Origin: Ignavibacteriota bacterium
GTDB lineage: Bacteria > Bacteroidota > Ignavibacteria > Ignavibacteriales > Melioribacteraceae
NCBI GenBank assembly: GCA_016716225.1
Contig: JADJWT010000001.1
Location: forward strand, 3,482,501 to 3,546,500
Length of the DNA stretch: 64,000 nucleotides
Reading direction: 5' to 3'
Shown here: piece by piece, positions 1 through 8,882 of the stretch
Numbering within the stretch: the first letter of the stretch is position 1
Layout: each line of letters starts with the position of its first letter
Position numbers and translations under genes: made by a program
Notes under the pieces: model-generated
What the model saw: the letters and a program-made list of their open reading frames with translations, nothing else
What the model was told of the DNA's origin: nothing
Database searches by the model: none

Positions 1-157
1 AACGTCCAGCATAATATCCACAACTTGGGCAAGCACGGTGACTTAATTTAATTTCACCACAATTTGAGCAGGTACTTAGAGAAGATGCAGCAGCTTTATA
101 ATGTGTTCTTCTTTTATCTCTTCTGCTTTTTGATAATTTTCTTTTCGGGTGTGGCAT
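1..157 (-). CDS. rpmF: 50S ribosomal protein L32 (3' end outside window)
   Basis: Reading the minus strand from the ATG at 155-157 gives a protein starting MPHPKRKLSKSRRDKRR, the conserved basic start of bacterial L32. It is followed by two CxxC pairs (CSNC and CPSC), which mark the zinc-binding form of L32. The gene runs off the left edge after about 52 residues, so the last few residues are missing. It lies directly downstream of the DUF177 gene, 20 bp away on the same strand. This pairing is conserved across many bacteria and supports both calls. Confidence 0.96.
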   Translation of the reverse strand, partial: MPHPKRKLSKSRRDKRRTHYKAAASSLSTCSNCGEIKLSHRACPSCGYYAGR

Positions 158-177
158 TTCTTTTTAACCTCTTTAAC

Positions 178-675
178 TTAATTTAATTTATTTTTTAATT
201 TCAGCAGCGGTTCCCATGTTGGGTCCGTTTCTTCATTTTTACAATTACATTTTTCTAAATTTAAATTCACTCCGCAAGAGTAACACAAACCTTTACAATC
301 ATCTTCACATAATTTTTTCAATGGAATTGAAAGATTTGCATAATCAATTACATCATTCGTAATATCTATTTTATCTTCTTTTGAAGAAATAAAATATACA
401 TTTGCGCTATCAACAATTTCTTTTTTTTCAAATAAATATACAAGTGAAAATTCAGAATTTAATTTTGTTTTATATTCAGCATTACATCTATCGCAGATAA
501 ATTGCGCGGGAATTGTTAAATTACAATTGAGAATTATTTGATGTATGGATTTATCCATCATGCAGACTAAATTCAATTTATCAATGAACGGTTCACCAAG
601 TTGAAGTTCACTAATTGATTTTTCAAATTCAATTTTGTGTACACCAACCGGAAAATTGGTGATTTTAATAATCAT
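178..675 (-). CDS. DUF177 / YceD family protein
   Basis: This 165-residue protein precedes rpmF on the same strand. The DUF177 (YceD) family is known from plants and bacteria to be needed for normal 23S rRNA accumulation, and it is almost always encoded just before rpmF. The sequence shows a Cys-rich centre (CDRCNAEY near residue 61) and a C-terminal cysteine cluster with CEDDCKGLCYSCG and CNC, which could bind a metal. The start is the ATG at 673-675; no clear Shine-Dalgarno is visible. The gene is divergent from the ABC transporter gene at 794, so the 118-bp gap must hold promoters for both directions. The family call is firm; the biochemical role is not established here. Confidence 0.9.
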   Translation of the reverse strand: MIIKITNFPVGVHKIEFEKSISELQLGEPFIDKLNLVCMMDKSIHQIILNCNLTIPAQFICDRCNAEYKTKLNSEFSLVYLFEKKEIVDSANVYFISSKEDKIDITNDVIDYANLSIPLKKLCEDDCKGLCYSCGVNLNLEKCNCKNEETDPTWEPLLKLKNKLN

Positions 676-793
676 ACTTATTCAAAAAAATATAGTTTTG
701 AAATATATAAAGTGTATTTTTGATAAGCAAGATATGAAATCCTAACAATTTATGAATATAATATGATGTTTTACTTCAATAAATTCAATTTTT

Positions 794-1684
794 ATGCTTA
801 AAATTAGAAATATTTCAAAGTACTTTTCTTCTAAAACTGTTGTTGATAATCTTTCTTTCGAAGTCAATAAAGGAAGAATTTTCGGTTTAATTGGTCCAAA
901 TGGAGCCGGTAAAACTACAACTTTGAGAATTATTCTTAATATTTTAATTTCAGCTTCCGGTGAAATAATTTTTGAAGGAAACAAACTTGATCAAAAATAT
1001 CTAAATATTACTGGATATCTTCCCGAGGAAAGAGGTTTGTATCCAAAAAGTAATGTTGTTAATACATTAACTTATTTAGCAGAATTAAAAGGAAAATCTC
1101 GATCTGAATCTCTAAAATTATGCAATTTTTGGTTAGATAGACTGAATTTATCCGAATATAAAAATTATCATCTCGAAGAACTTTCTAAAGGAAATCAGCA
1201 AAAGGTTCAATTTATCGCCTCAATTCAACATAATCCCAAAATTTTAATCTTAGATGAACCTTTTTCCGGATTTGATCCGTTAAACCAAACAATTTTCACG
1301 GAAATTATTAATGAAATGAAAGATGAAAAGTACATTATTCTTTCAACTCATTTAATGGATTTGGCAGAAAAACTTTGCGATGATTTTCTTTTAATAAATC
1401 AAGGGAAAGAAGTTTTAAAAGGTGATTTGGAAAAAATTCTTAATTCTCATCAAAAAAATATTTATGAAATTGAAAGCAAAAATCCATTCAACTATGATTT
1501 AATAAAAAATTTGGGCGGAGTAGAAATTTTAGATTTTTCTGAAAATAAATTTCTGGTTGATTTGAAAGAAAATAATTCGGATGAATTTCTAAAATTTTTG
1601 GTTTCACAAAATTCAATTACCACTTTTACAAAAAAAAATCCTTCTTTGCATGAATTATTTATTTCCCAAGTTGAAGGAAAGTAA
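794..1684 (+). CDS. ABC transporter ATP-binding protein (NatA-like)
   Basis: This 296-residue cytoplasmic ATPase subunit has a Walker A motif GPNGAGKT at residues 34-41, a signature LSKGNQQ at 130-136, a Walker B ILILDEP at 150-156 and an H-loop STH at 184-186. The region after about residue 210 matches the C-terminal extension (DUF4162 type) found in NatA/YhaQ-like exporters. The stop codon is one base before the ATG of the permease gene at 1686, so the two form a transcription unit and surely one exporter. NatAB-type systems export sodium ions or drugs; the substrate cannot be read from the sequence. Confidence 0.93.
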   Translation: MLKIRNISKYFSSKTVVDNLSFEVNKGRIFGLIGPNGAGKTTTLRIILNILISASGEIIFEGNKLDQKYLNITGYLPEERGLYPKSNVVNTLTYLAELKGKSRSESLKLCNFWLDRLNLSEYKNYHLEELSKGNQQKVQFIASIQHNPKILILDEPFSGFDPLNQTIFTEIINEMKDEKYIILSTHLMDLAEKLCDDFLLINQGKEVLKGDLEKILNSHQKNIYEIESKNPFNYDLIKNLGGVEILDFSENKFLVDLKENNSDEFLKFLVSQNSITTFTKKNPSLHELFISQVEGK

Positions 1685-1685
1685 A

Positions 1686-2918
1686 ATGAATAAATTACTA
1701 ACAATTGCAAAATGGGAATTTTTTGAAAAAATTAAACGCAAAAGTTTTATAATTTCTACAATTATGATGCCTTTCATTGTTTTACTTTTCAGTTTACTTC
1801 CCTCCTTTTTAATTAATAAAGGAAATGATTTTCCGCTGCCAATCGGAATTTTAGATTTTTCAAATAAATATGGGAAAAATTTTTCCGATGAATTAATGCA
1901 AAATTCTCTTCCAAACAATCAGCCGGCTTTTTTTGCATTTAATTTGGCACAAATTTCCAAAAACAAAAATGAAATTTTAAAATATGCTGATGATAAAGTT
2001 CTTAAAAATTTTGTAATCGGCTATATTATTATTGAAGAAAAAAACGGAATTGAATTAACTTTTAGAACTAACGATTTGTTCAATCAAGAAAAATTAAATT
2101 TAATAGAAAATTCATTTATTAAAACTTTTGTTTCAGTAAACGGAAATTCTCTTGGTTTGGAAAAAAGTAAAATTGATTTCGTTGTTTCACAAATTCCAAT
2201 AATGAAAAAATCTTACATACAAGCAAATTCAGAGGAAGAAATTTTCAAATCATTTATAAATTCATATTTATTTATCATTCTTTTAGTAACAATGATTTTA
2301 TTTTCTGGCGGAATGTTTGTAAGAAGTTTGGTTCTTGAAAAATCGAATAGAATTATAGAATTAATTTTATCAAGTTGTACATCAAGAGAATTACTTTTCG
2401 GTAAAGTTTTAGGTTTAAGTTTTTTCGGAATTTTTCAATTTGCGGTTTGGCTGTTTTTAGGATTTTTACTTCATCAAACAAATACTTTAAATTTTAGTAC
2501 AATAAATAATTTGGGTTATCAATTTTTATTTTTCGTATTAGGTTACATTTTATATTCTGCAATTTTTATCGGAATTGGCTCAATTGTTTCTTTGGATCAT
2601 GAAGCTCAACAATTAACGGGTTATATAAGCATATTTTTAATTTTCCCAATTATTCTTGCTGTTGAAATTATTAGAGCTCCAAACTCGGTTTTATCACTTT
2701 TGCTTTCATATTTTCCGTTAACTTCAGCACAGGTTATGCTTTTACGTTTAAATACTACAAAACCATTTCTCGAAGAAATATTTTCAATTGTTCTTGTTTT
2801 GGTTTTCAGTATTTATTTAGTGGTTTTTATTTCTTCTAAATTATTTAGAATCGGAATTTTGAACTCCGGAAAAAAACCAACATTTAAAGAAATAATTGAT
2901 TGGTTAAAAATAAAATAA
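1686..2918 (+). CDS. ABC-2 type transporter permease (NatB-like)
   Basis: This is the membrane partner of the upstream ATPase, 410 residues. One hydrophobic segment near residues 20-40 (FIISTIMMPFIVLLFSLLPS) is followed by a roughly 150-residue extracytoplasmic domain and then five or six membrane segments from about residue 190 to the end. This is the layout of the NatB/YhaP ABC-2 family. The open frame extends to an ATG at 1650, but the start at 1686 is preferred because it lies one base after the stop of the ATPase gene and begins MNKLLTIAKWEF, the usual family start. The next gene begins two bases after its stop. Confidence 0.92.
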   Translation: MNKLLTIAKWEFFEKIKRKSFIISTIMMPFIVLLFSLLPSFLINKGNDFPLPIGILDFSNKYGKNFSDELMQNSLPNNQPAFFAFNLAQISKNKNEILKYADDKVLKNFVIGYIIIEEKNGIELTFRTNDLFNQEKLNLIENSFIKTFVSVNGNSLGLEKSKIDFVVSQIPIMKKSYIQANSEEEIFKSFINSYLFIILLVTMILFSGGMFVRSLVLEKSNRIIELILSSCTSRELLFGKVLGLSFFGIFQFAVWLFLGFLLHQTNTLNFSTINNLGYQFLFFVLGYILYSAIFIGIGSIVSLDHEAQQLTGYISIFLIFPIILAVEIIRAPNSVLSLLLSYFPLTSAQVMLLRLNTTKPFLEEIFSIVLVLVFSIYLVVFISSKLFRIGILNSGKKPTFKEIIDWLKIK

Positions 2919-2919
2919 T

Positions 2920-3873
2920 ATGCCAATAATTTCTTCAATATTAGCTGCCATAATTCCAATGTTTTTATATTTAATTTTGATTTGGAGATTAGATAAAAAC
3001 GAGCGCGAATCATTCGGAAATATTTTTAAACATTTTTTGTGGGGAGCTTTTGGCGCAATTATTCTAGGAGTTATTTTTGCATCAATTATAGAAAATTTTG
3101 CAGAATTTTATTTTCATCATGAAAACCAAATGCAATTTATAGGAGCTGTTTTTATTGCACCTTTTACCGAAGAAATTACAAAAGGAATTAATCTTTTAAA
3201 AAATTCAAATGGAAAACACTTTGATAATATTACAGACGGATTAGTTTACGGCGGTGCAATTGGTTTAGGTTTTGGAATGACTGAAAATTTTATGTATTTC
3301 ATAAATTACGATGAAAATTTTACACAATGGATTTCTCTTGTTTTCGTTAGGTCTGTGTTTTCTGCGGTTATGCATGCAATTGCAACGGCAACATTCGGCG
3401 CATTTTTGGCAAAATCAAAATTCACAATTTCAAATTCAAAATTTTTATTTCCGTTAATTGGAATTTCACTTGCTATGTTTTTTCACTTTATGTGGAATTT
3501 TTCACTGATGTTTGAATTCACATATTTTTTCGGAATTTTATTTATGTTGATTCTCATTATTAGCTTTTTTGTAATTTTCAAAATGTCGATTAAAACTGAA
3601 CAAAAAATAATTTCAGATGAACTTTTGGAAGAATCAGTCTTTTTAGGTTTGCCGGAATTGAAAAACATAAATTTTGCTAGATCGAAAAATCAGATTTTTA
3701 CTAATAATTCTAAAAATAAGTCACTTCTAAATTTTGCAACAAAACTTGCTTTCAGAAAGTATCAAGAAAGAAATTCAAAAGAAAATTTGAAAGAAATTTA
3801 TAATTTAGATATTGAATTATATCGTAAAAAAATTCTTAATCTTTTTGTTCAAGAAAACTCAGAAAATACTTAG
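2920..3873 (+). CDS. PrsW family intramembrane metalloprotease
   Basis: This 317-residue membrane protein carries the PrsW-family motifs in order: TEEITK (Glu84-Glu85-Lys88), FGMTEN with Glu122, a membrane His152 in VMHAIA, and FHFMWN (His189, Asn193). PrsW proteases are multi-pass membrane metalloproteases; the founder in Bacillus cleaves the anti-sigma factor RsiW. Here about eight hydrophobic stretches fill residues 1-225, and a charged cytoplasmic tail of about 100 residues follows. It starts two bases after the ABC permease stop and is probably cotranscribed with it. No anti-sigma factor gene is nearby, so its substrate is unknown. Confidence 0.88.
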   Translation: MPIISSILAAIIPMFLYLILIWRLDKNERESFGNIFKHFLWGAFGAIILGVIFASIIENFAEFYFHHENQMQFIGAVFIAPFTEEITKGINLLKNSNGKHFDNITDGLVYGGAIGLGFGMTENFMYFINYDENFTQWISLVFVRSVFSAVMHAIATATFGAFLAKSKFTISNSKFLFPLIGISLAMFFHFMWNFSLMFEFTYFFGILFMLILIISFFVIFKMSIKTEQKIISDELLEESVFLGLPELKNINFARSKNQIFTNNSKNKSLLNFATKLAFRKYQERNSKENLKEIYNLDIELYRKKILNLFVQENSENT

Positions 3874-3881
3874 GAAAAATT

Positions 3882-4466
3882 TTGGAAACTGTGGGAATAT
3901 TTGGCGGAACTTTTGATCCAATTCATTTTGGACATTTAATTACTGCGCAAACTTTACTTGAAAAGAGAAAATTATCAAAAATAATTTTTGTGCCAAGTTA
4001 TATTTCTCCGCATAAATTAAATTATAATTATTCTGATCCAATTCACAGACTGGAAATGACGAAACTTGCAACGGAATCAAATCCAAATTTTGAAGTTTCT
4101 GATTTTGAAATAAATCGTGATGAAATTTCTTATTCATTTAACACACTTTTGGAATTTTCTAAAATTTATAAAAATATTGAACTGATAATTGGTTTTGATA
4201 ATCTTGTAACTTTTGATACTTGGCACAAACCGGATGAAATAATTAAGCTTGCAAAATTAGTTGTATTAAAAAGAATTTATGATAAAGAAATAAAATCAGC
4301 TCATAAATATTTTGGCGAAGCCGAATATATAAATACTCCAACAATAGAAATTTCTTCAACAGAAATTAGAAATAGAATTTCTAGAAAATTAAATGTTGAA
4401 TATCTTTTGCCGTGTTCGGTTTTCGATTATATCAAAAAAAATAATTTATATTCTGCAAAAATATGA
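3882..4466 (+). CDS. nadD: Nicotinate-nucleotide adenylyltransferase
   Basis: NadD adenylates nicotinate mononucleotide to deamido-NAD in NAD biosynthesis. The N-terminus shows GIFGGTFDPIHFGH (residues 5-18), the nucleotidyltransferase fold signature with the HxGH motif, and the C-terminus has ISSTEIRNRI, the second ATP-binding motif. The length of 194 residues is normal. Translation most likely starts at TTG 3882: an AGGA lies about ten bases upstream, and this codon puts GIFGGTF at the expected distance. It lies eight bases after the PrsW gene and overlaps meaB by four bases, suggesting translational coupling. Confidence 0.95.
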   Translation: METVGIFGGTFDPIHFGHLITAQTLLEKRKLSKIIFVPSYISPHKLNYNYSDPIHRLEMTKLATESNPNFEVSDFEINRDEISYSFNTLLEFSKIYKNIELIIGFDNLVTFDTWHKPDEIIKLAKLVVLKRIYDKEIKSAHKYFGEAEYINTPTIEISSTEIRNRISRKLNVEYLLPCSVFDYIKKNNLYSAKI

Positions 4467-5434
4467 GTGATTTCAATAAACTCATTTCCGGAATTTTGGC
4501 AAAAAATAAAAGATCAATATCTAAGGGAATTTCTTTAATTGAAAATGATGAAACCCATTCAGAAAATTTTCTAAAAGAAATTTTTCCACATACTGGAAAT
4601 TCATATAAAATTGGAATTACTGGCCCTCCCGGCGCCGGAAAATCAACACTCACAAATGAATTAACAAAATTATTAATTAAACAAAATTTTTCTGTAGGAA
4701 TAATTGCTGTAGATCCTACAAGTCCTTTTACCGGTGGCGCTGTTCTTGGTGATAGAATAAGAATGAATGAAATTGGAATTTTGCAAAACGTTTATATAAG
4801 AAGTATGGCAACACGCGGAAGTTTAGGCGGGTTAAGCAAAAAAGCAATTGATGCTTCCGATATTTTAGATTCAGCAAAATTTGATTTCATAATTTTTGAA
4901 ACTGTCGGCGTTGGTCAATCTGAGCTTGATATTGCAAAAACTGCAGATACAACAATTGTTGTTTTAGTTCCTGAATCCGGTGATTCAATTCAAGCAATGA
5001 AAGCCGGACTTATGGAAATTGCAGATTTTTTTGTAATGAATAAAAGCGATAGACCAGGATCAGAAAATGCAATTTTATCTTTGCAAACTATTTTGGGATT
5101 GAAAGATCACAATGAATTTTCATATTTTCCGAAAATTATAAAATGTATAGCAACGGAATCTTTTGGAATAAATGAAATTCTCGAAGAAATTCAAAATCAT
5201 AAAGTTCATATTCAAAAAGTTGGGAAGTTTCAAGCAAACAGAGAACTTAATATTTATTCAAGAATAAAAGAAATAACGGAATTGAACTTTTCTTCTAAAA
5301 TTTGGAAGAATGAAAAAATTAATATTTTGATAGAATCACTAATAAAATCAAATGTATCTCCTTATTTTATTTCAGAAAGAATTATAAAGGAATTTGAAAC
5401 GGAATTTTGTAGAAATAATGTTTCTAAAATTTAA
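4463..5434 (+). CDS. meaB: Methylmalonyl-CoA mutase-associated GTPase MeaB (ArgK family)
   Basis: This 323-residue P-loop GTPase has a Walker A GPPGAGKST at residues 54-62, the switch region DPTSPFTGGA, ETVGVGQSE, and the base-recognition motif NKSD near residue 192. These are the marks of the MeaB/ArgK family, which guards and reloads the B12 cofactor of methylmalonyl-CoA mutase or related acyl-CoA mutases. The start overlaps the nadD stop in an ATGA arrangement. No mutase gene is in the window. Base composition matches the neighbours and nothing suggests transfer. Confidence 0.94.
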   Translation: MSDFNKLISGILAKNKRSISKGISLIENDETHSENFLKEIFPHTGNSYKIGITGPPGAGKSTLTNELTKLLIKQNFSVGIIAVDPTSPFTGGAVLGDRIRMNEIGILQNVYIRSMATRGSLGGLSKKAIDASDILDSAKFDFIIFETVGVGQSELDIAKTADTTIVVLVPESGDSIQAMKAGLMEIADFFVMNKSDRPGSENAILSLQTILGLKDHNEFSYFPKIIKCIATESFGINEILEEIQNHKVHIQKVGKFQANRELNIYSRIKEITELNFSSKIWKNEKINILIESLIKSNVSPYFISERIIKEFETEFCRNNVSKI

Positions 5435-5572
5435 TTTAAAATTATTTGAATTAAATATTATTTGCTGAAATACATTTTTCTGAAAAAATATTCAAAAACT
5501 CAAAAAAGAAATATTATCTAATTGAGATTTTTTTTAGATTTTAATTGTCAATATTAAATTATGGAGTAAAAA

Positions 5573-6118
5573 TTGTACGTACCTAAAGAAATTTTTTTTA
5601 CCAAGGGAGTTGGAGTTCATAAAGAATATTTAGCTTCTTTTGAGCTTGCTTTACGAAGCGCACATATTGAAAAATATAATATTGTAACTGTTAGCAGTAT
5701 TTATCCCGTTGGTGTTAAAAAAGTTACTATTGCAAATGGAATTAAAAAATTAAGTCCCGGACAAATTATTCACGCAGTTATGGCAAGAAACGCAACAAAT
5801 GAACCTAATAGACTAATCGCTTCTTCTTTAGGAATTGCAATTCCTTCTGATCCAACAATGTATGGATATTTATCAGAACATCATCCTTTTGGTGAATCTG
5901 CAAAAAAATCTGGAGATTATGCAGAAGATCTTGCAGCATCTATGCTTGCAACAACATTGGGCATTGATTTTAATCCGGATACAGCTTGGAATGAAAGAGA
6001 ACAAGTTTTTAAAATGTCGGGACAAATTGTTAATACAACAAATGTTACACAATCTGCCGAAGGAAATAAAGACGGATTATGGACAACTGTAATTGCGTGT
6101 GCAATTCTAATTCCATAA
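5573..6118 (+). CDS. Pyruvoyl-dependent arginine decarboxylase
   Basis: The 181-residue protein belongs to the PvlArgDC family, which converts arginine to agmatine for polyamine synthesis. It uses a covalently bound pyruvoyl group made by self-cleavage between two serines. The expected cleavage site is seen as VTVSSIYP with Ser41-Ser42, and LSEHHPFGESA follows in the catalytic half. The start is TTG at 5573, with GGAG at 5563-5566 as ribosome binding site. A stem-loop terminator follows 20 bp after the stop. It stands alone, without agmatinase or ureohydrolase next to it. Confidence 0.93.
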   Translation: MYVPKEIFFTKGVGVHKEYLASFELALRSAHIEKYNIVTVSSIYPVGVKKVTIANGIKKLSPGQIIHAVMARNATNEPNRLIASSLGIAIPSDPTMYGYLSEHHPFGESAKKSGDYAEDLAASMLATTLGIDFNPDTAWNEREQVFKMSGQIVNTTNVTQSAEGNKDGLWTTVIACAILIP

Positions 6119-6131
6119 TTTTTATATTTTG

Positions 6132-6164
6132 AAAAGCGCAGAATTTTTCTGCGTTTTTATTTTA
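6132..6164 (+). terminator. Rho-independent terminator after the arginine decarboxylase
   Basis: A perfect 7-bp stem, CGCAGAA (6137-6143) and TTCTGCG (6147-6153), with a 3-base loop is followed by a T-rich run. Flanking A and T runs extend the stem. The position just downstream of the decarboxylase stop fits a transcription terminator. Confidence 0.85.
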
Positions 6165-6233
6165 AGATTTGAATTTGTAAATAAACTTAATTTCTGATTT
6201 TTATAAATTTTATAATTATAAAAAAATTAAAAT

Positions 6234-6770
6234 TTGACACCACAAGAAGAAATAAGATATTTAATTCAATCCCACGGAATAAAGCAAAATTGGCTTGCAA
6301 AAAAACTTGCGTTAAAACCACAAACATTATCTTATATTTTAAATGAAAGTTCAAAATTTGATAATCACCTTTACAAAACAATAAAAGATATTATTGAGAA
6401 TAATGAAGATGAATTGGAAATGTTTAATGGTTTTGGTGAAACTAATTTTGATCTTTTTGCAGAAGAAAAATTAAGAATTGGAATTGGTGGAAGAATTAGA
6501 CTTTTTGCTAAAAAAAAATACGGTACTTTAAAAAAATTAGCCGAAGCAATGGAAATTTCTCCTCAACAATTGCATCAATATATTAGTGGAAAAAGAGAAC
6601 CGGGCTCTAAAATTTTATTAAAACTACTAAAACATGGCTGCGATATTAATTGGCTTTTAAGCGGTTCAGAATCTATGGAATCTTTTAAAATTGACAAATT
6701 GGAACGAGAACTCACAAAACTTCAAGAAAGTTTACTACAAATTTCTTCAATTGTAAAATCCAAATATTAG
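6234..6770 (+). CDS. XRE-type regulator with two helix-turn-helix domains
   Basis: The 178-residue protein contains two successive Cro/CI-type helix-turn-helix units. The first is at about residues 5-40 (HGIKQNWLAKKLALKPQTLS) and the second at about 83-130 (LKKLAEAMEISPQQLHQYIS, followed by SGKREPGSKIL). The second unit has the classical end with a glycine-lysine-arginine loop. A short coiled tail of about 30 residues follows and could dimerise. The start appears to be TTG 6234 without a strong Shine-Dalgarno. It is a stand-alone gene behind a terminator, so its target is unknown. A double-HTH layout is somewhat unusual, since most family members carry one HTH. Confidence 0.8.
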   Translation: MTPQEEIRYLIQSHGIKQNWLAKKLALKPQTLSYILNESSKFDNHLYKTIKDIIENNEDELEMFNGFGETNFDLFAEEKLRIGIGGRIRLFAKKKYGTLKKLAEAMEISPQQLHQYISGKREPGSKILLKLLKHGCDINWLLSGSESMESFKIDKLERELTKLQESLLQISSIVKSKY

Positions 6771-6923
6771 AACAAATTTTTCCCCATTATTTTAATAATC
6801 TAATCTAAAAATGATATTGTATTCCATTTGATTTTTATCATATTTTGCTCAAATTCAATAAATATCTAAATAAATTCATCGATAATCTTAAAAGAAATAA
6901 AAAGAAATTTAATTGAGGTAAAA

Positions 6924-7310
6924 ATGTTTGAAAATTCCAATTGCAATTTGTTTTCAAAAATAATAAAAGAAAGGGATGGAATTTCTTACGAATTTAAATA
7001 TTGCATAGAAATGAGTTTTGATGAGAAGAAAAAATTAAAGGAATTTAGAGAGGAATTTGCAAAAACAAGTCCAATTCATTTCAATTTTGATGAGCAAAAT
7101 TTCCAGTTTAGTCAAAAAAAATATTTTAAGATAAATCAGTTTATAACTGATCCGCCGAAATTAAAAGATTTAGAATCCAAATTTATAAATGATATTAAAC
7201 TAACAATTACTCAGTTTAACAATTTTCTTGAATTTGAAAAGATTGAAAATCTCGAAAAGAAGGAAAATATTGGTATTTCTAAAATTTTGGGAAATAATAC
7301 AGAAGCATAG
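6924..7310 (+). CDS. Hypothetical protein, 128 residues
   Basis: This is an open frame starting with ATG 6924 behind a good ribosome binding site (GAGGT, 7 bases upstream). The protein is charged, has no signal peptide or membrane segment, and its second half looks helical (LKDLESKFINDIKLTITQFN). I do not recognise a family. Codon use and AT content match the neighbours, and the strong ribosome binding site argues that it is real. It ends 11 bp before the convergent tRNA-Ala gene. Confidence 0.6.
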   Translation: MFENSNCNLFSKIIKERDGISYEFKYCIEMSFDEKKKLKEFREEFAKTSPIHFNFDEQNFQFSQKKYFKINQFITDPPKLKDLESKFINDIKLTITQFNNFLEFEKIENLEKKENIGISKILGNNTEA

Positions 7311-7321
7311 TAGTATAAATG

Positions 7322-7394
7322 TGGAGTTAAGGGGGATCGAACCCCTGACCTTTTGACTGCCAGTCAAACGCTCTCCCAGCTGAGCTATAACCCC
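7322..7394 (-). tRNA. tRNA-Ala (anticodon GGC)
   Basis: The minus strand folds as a full cloverleaf of 73 bases. The acceptor stem pairs GGGGTTA with TAACTCC, the D-arm contains AGCTCAGCTGGGAGAGC, and the anticodon stem TTTGA/TCAAA encloses loop CTGGCAG with GGC at positions 34-36. The T-arm is AGGGG-TTCGATC-CCCCT. The discriminator is A, and the CCA end is not encoded. Confidence 0.95.
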
Positions 7395-7406
7395 AATTTT
7401 AATTAT

Positions 7407-8879
7407 TTATTGAACATTCATTTGTTCACTGAATTCAAACTCTATTTGCCTTCCACCTACTTTATTTCCTGAGAAATTAAATATCCATGTTCCTGTAATT
7501 TTTTCCGCGTAAACCCAATCTATCTTTCGATCTTTCGGAATTAGTTGATTATTATAGTTTGAAGTTTGATTACTTCCGTTAGGAAAAGTTACATCAACTT
7601 TATCCAATCTTATATCTTGATTAAATACAAATGAAAAAACTAATTGTTGATTATCATTTATCAAATAGTCAATTATAACATCAACGGCTGGAACAATATC
7701 TCTAAGAAAAACTGTGCCTAAATCAATTAAATTATCTTTTATTAAATTAAATGTAATTGTTGTATCTGCAAAATCCTTTAATTTTAACGTTACACTATAT
7801 TCTTGTACTAACAATTTTTCAAAAGTTTGTGGTGTAGTTAATCCAGTAATTACATCATTTATATAAATTGATGCACCTTTAGGATCAGAATTAATTTTAA
7901 AATCACCAATTTCTGGAAGCGGAGTTAAATTAACAATTGGTACAGTTGTATTTAAATCTTCTTCAACAATTACAGAAAATGTTGAATCATAATAACCAAG
8001 CAACTTTAAAGTTATATCATACTGTCCGGCTTCTAATTTTCTCAGTTTATTTGGTGTTGTTAATTCAGTATTAGTTCCATCTAAATAAATCAAAGCATTT
8101 GATGGATTTGAACTTAAAGTAATACTTCCTCTTGGTTCATATAGAGTTAAATTTACACTTGCAGTTTTTGTTTCTCCAGCAAGAACATTAATAGAAACAG
8201 TTGTATCTCTATAATTTAATAAAGAAAGCGTTATATCATAATTTCCGGCTTTCAAAGGTTTGAAAGTTTTTGGTGTAACAAATGTTGTATTTTCTCCATT
8301 TATTTCAATCGATGCACCGCTTGGTGAAGATTCAACAATTAATCCACTGGAAGTTCCGGCAATGTTCATTTGCAAATTTCTTGTAATTGTTTGATCTTTT
8401 GTTAAAGTTATGGGCAAATCATAATCATCATACAAATCCAATTTAAGTTTAATGTTGTAATTTCCCCTTTCCAAATTTTCTAATGTATCCGGAGTAAATT
8501 CTCCTATATTTACGTTATTTAAGAAAATTTGCGCATTTGTTGGAGAAGAAGTTAAAATTATTTTCCCTTTGGGATTTGATTCATACAAATAAATGTTTGA
8601 TGAAATATTTGATTGATTGGAAACATTTATGTAAAAAACCGTGTCTTTATACTCATTCAATTTTAGAGTTATTTTATATTCACCTTCAAGAAGATTGTTT
8701 AAAGAATCAGGTGTAACTTTACTTTGATCTTCATCATCAATAAATATTTTAGCTCCGGTTGGATCTGAAGTAATAAAAACATTACCCAAATTTGGCATTA
8801 CATGATCTTCAACACAAGAATTTATTATTATGAAAGTTGAGATTATGACTAACGATAATTTAATAAATGAAAATTTCAT
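7407..8879 (-). CDS. PEGA-repeat lipoprotein
   Basis: This 490-residue protein starts with a signal peptide ending in a lipobox (IIINSC, Cys about residue 22), so it is probably a lipid-anchored envelope protein. It is built from five PEGA-type beta-sandwich repeats of about 70 residues (roughly 30-95, 105-170, 178-245, 250-318, 325-392). Each repeat carries a variant of GAxIxINxxxTxxTTP and ends with a conserved YDITLKL-type strand. A C-terminal domain of about 100 residues follows, of unknown fold. PEGA domains are common in surface proteins; no enzymatic role is expected. It lies four bases downstream of the OmpA-family gene and is likely cotranscribed with it. Confidence 0.88.
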   Translation of the reverse strand: MKFSFIKLSLVIISTFIIINSCVEDHVMPNLGNVFITSDPTGAKIFIDDEDQSKVTPDSLNNLLEGEYKITLKLNEYKDTVFYINVSNQSNISSNIYLYESNPKGKIILTSSPTNAQIFLNNVNIGEFTPDTLENLERGNYNIKLKLDLYDDYDLPITLTKDQTITRNLQMNIAGTSSGLIVESSPSGASIEINGENTTFVTPKTFKPLKAGNYDITLSLLNYRDTTVSINVLAGETKTASVNLTLYEPRGSITLSSNPSNALIYLDGTNTELTTPNKLRKLEAGQYDITLKLLGYYDSTFSVIVEEDLNTTVPIVNLTPLPEIGDFKINSDPKGASIYINDVITGLTTPQTFEKLLVQEYSVTLKLKDFADTTITFNLIKDNLIDLGTVFLRDIVPAVDVIIDYLINDNQQLVFSFVFNQDIRLDKVDVTFPNGSNQTSNYNNQLIPKDRKIDWVYAEKITGTWIFNFSGNKVGGRQIEFEFSEQMNVQ

Positions 8880-8882
8880 AAC

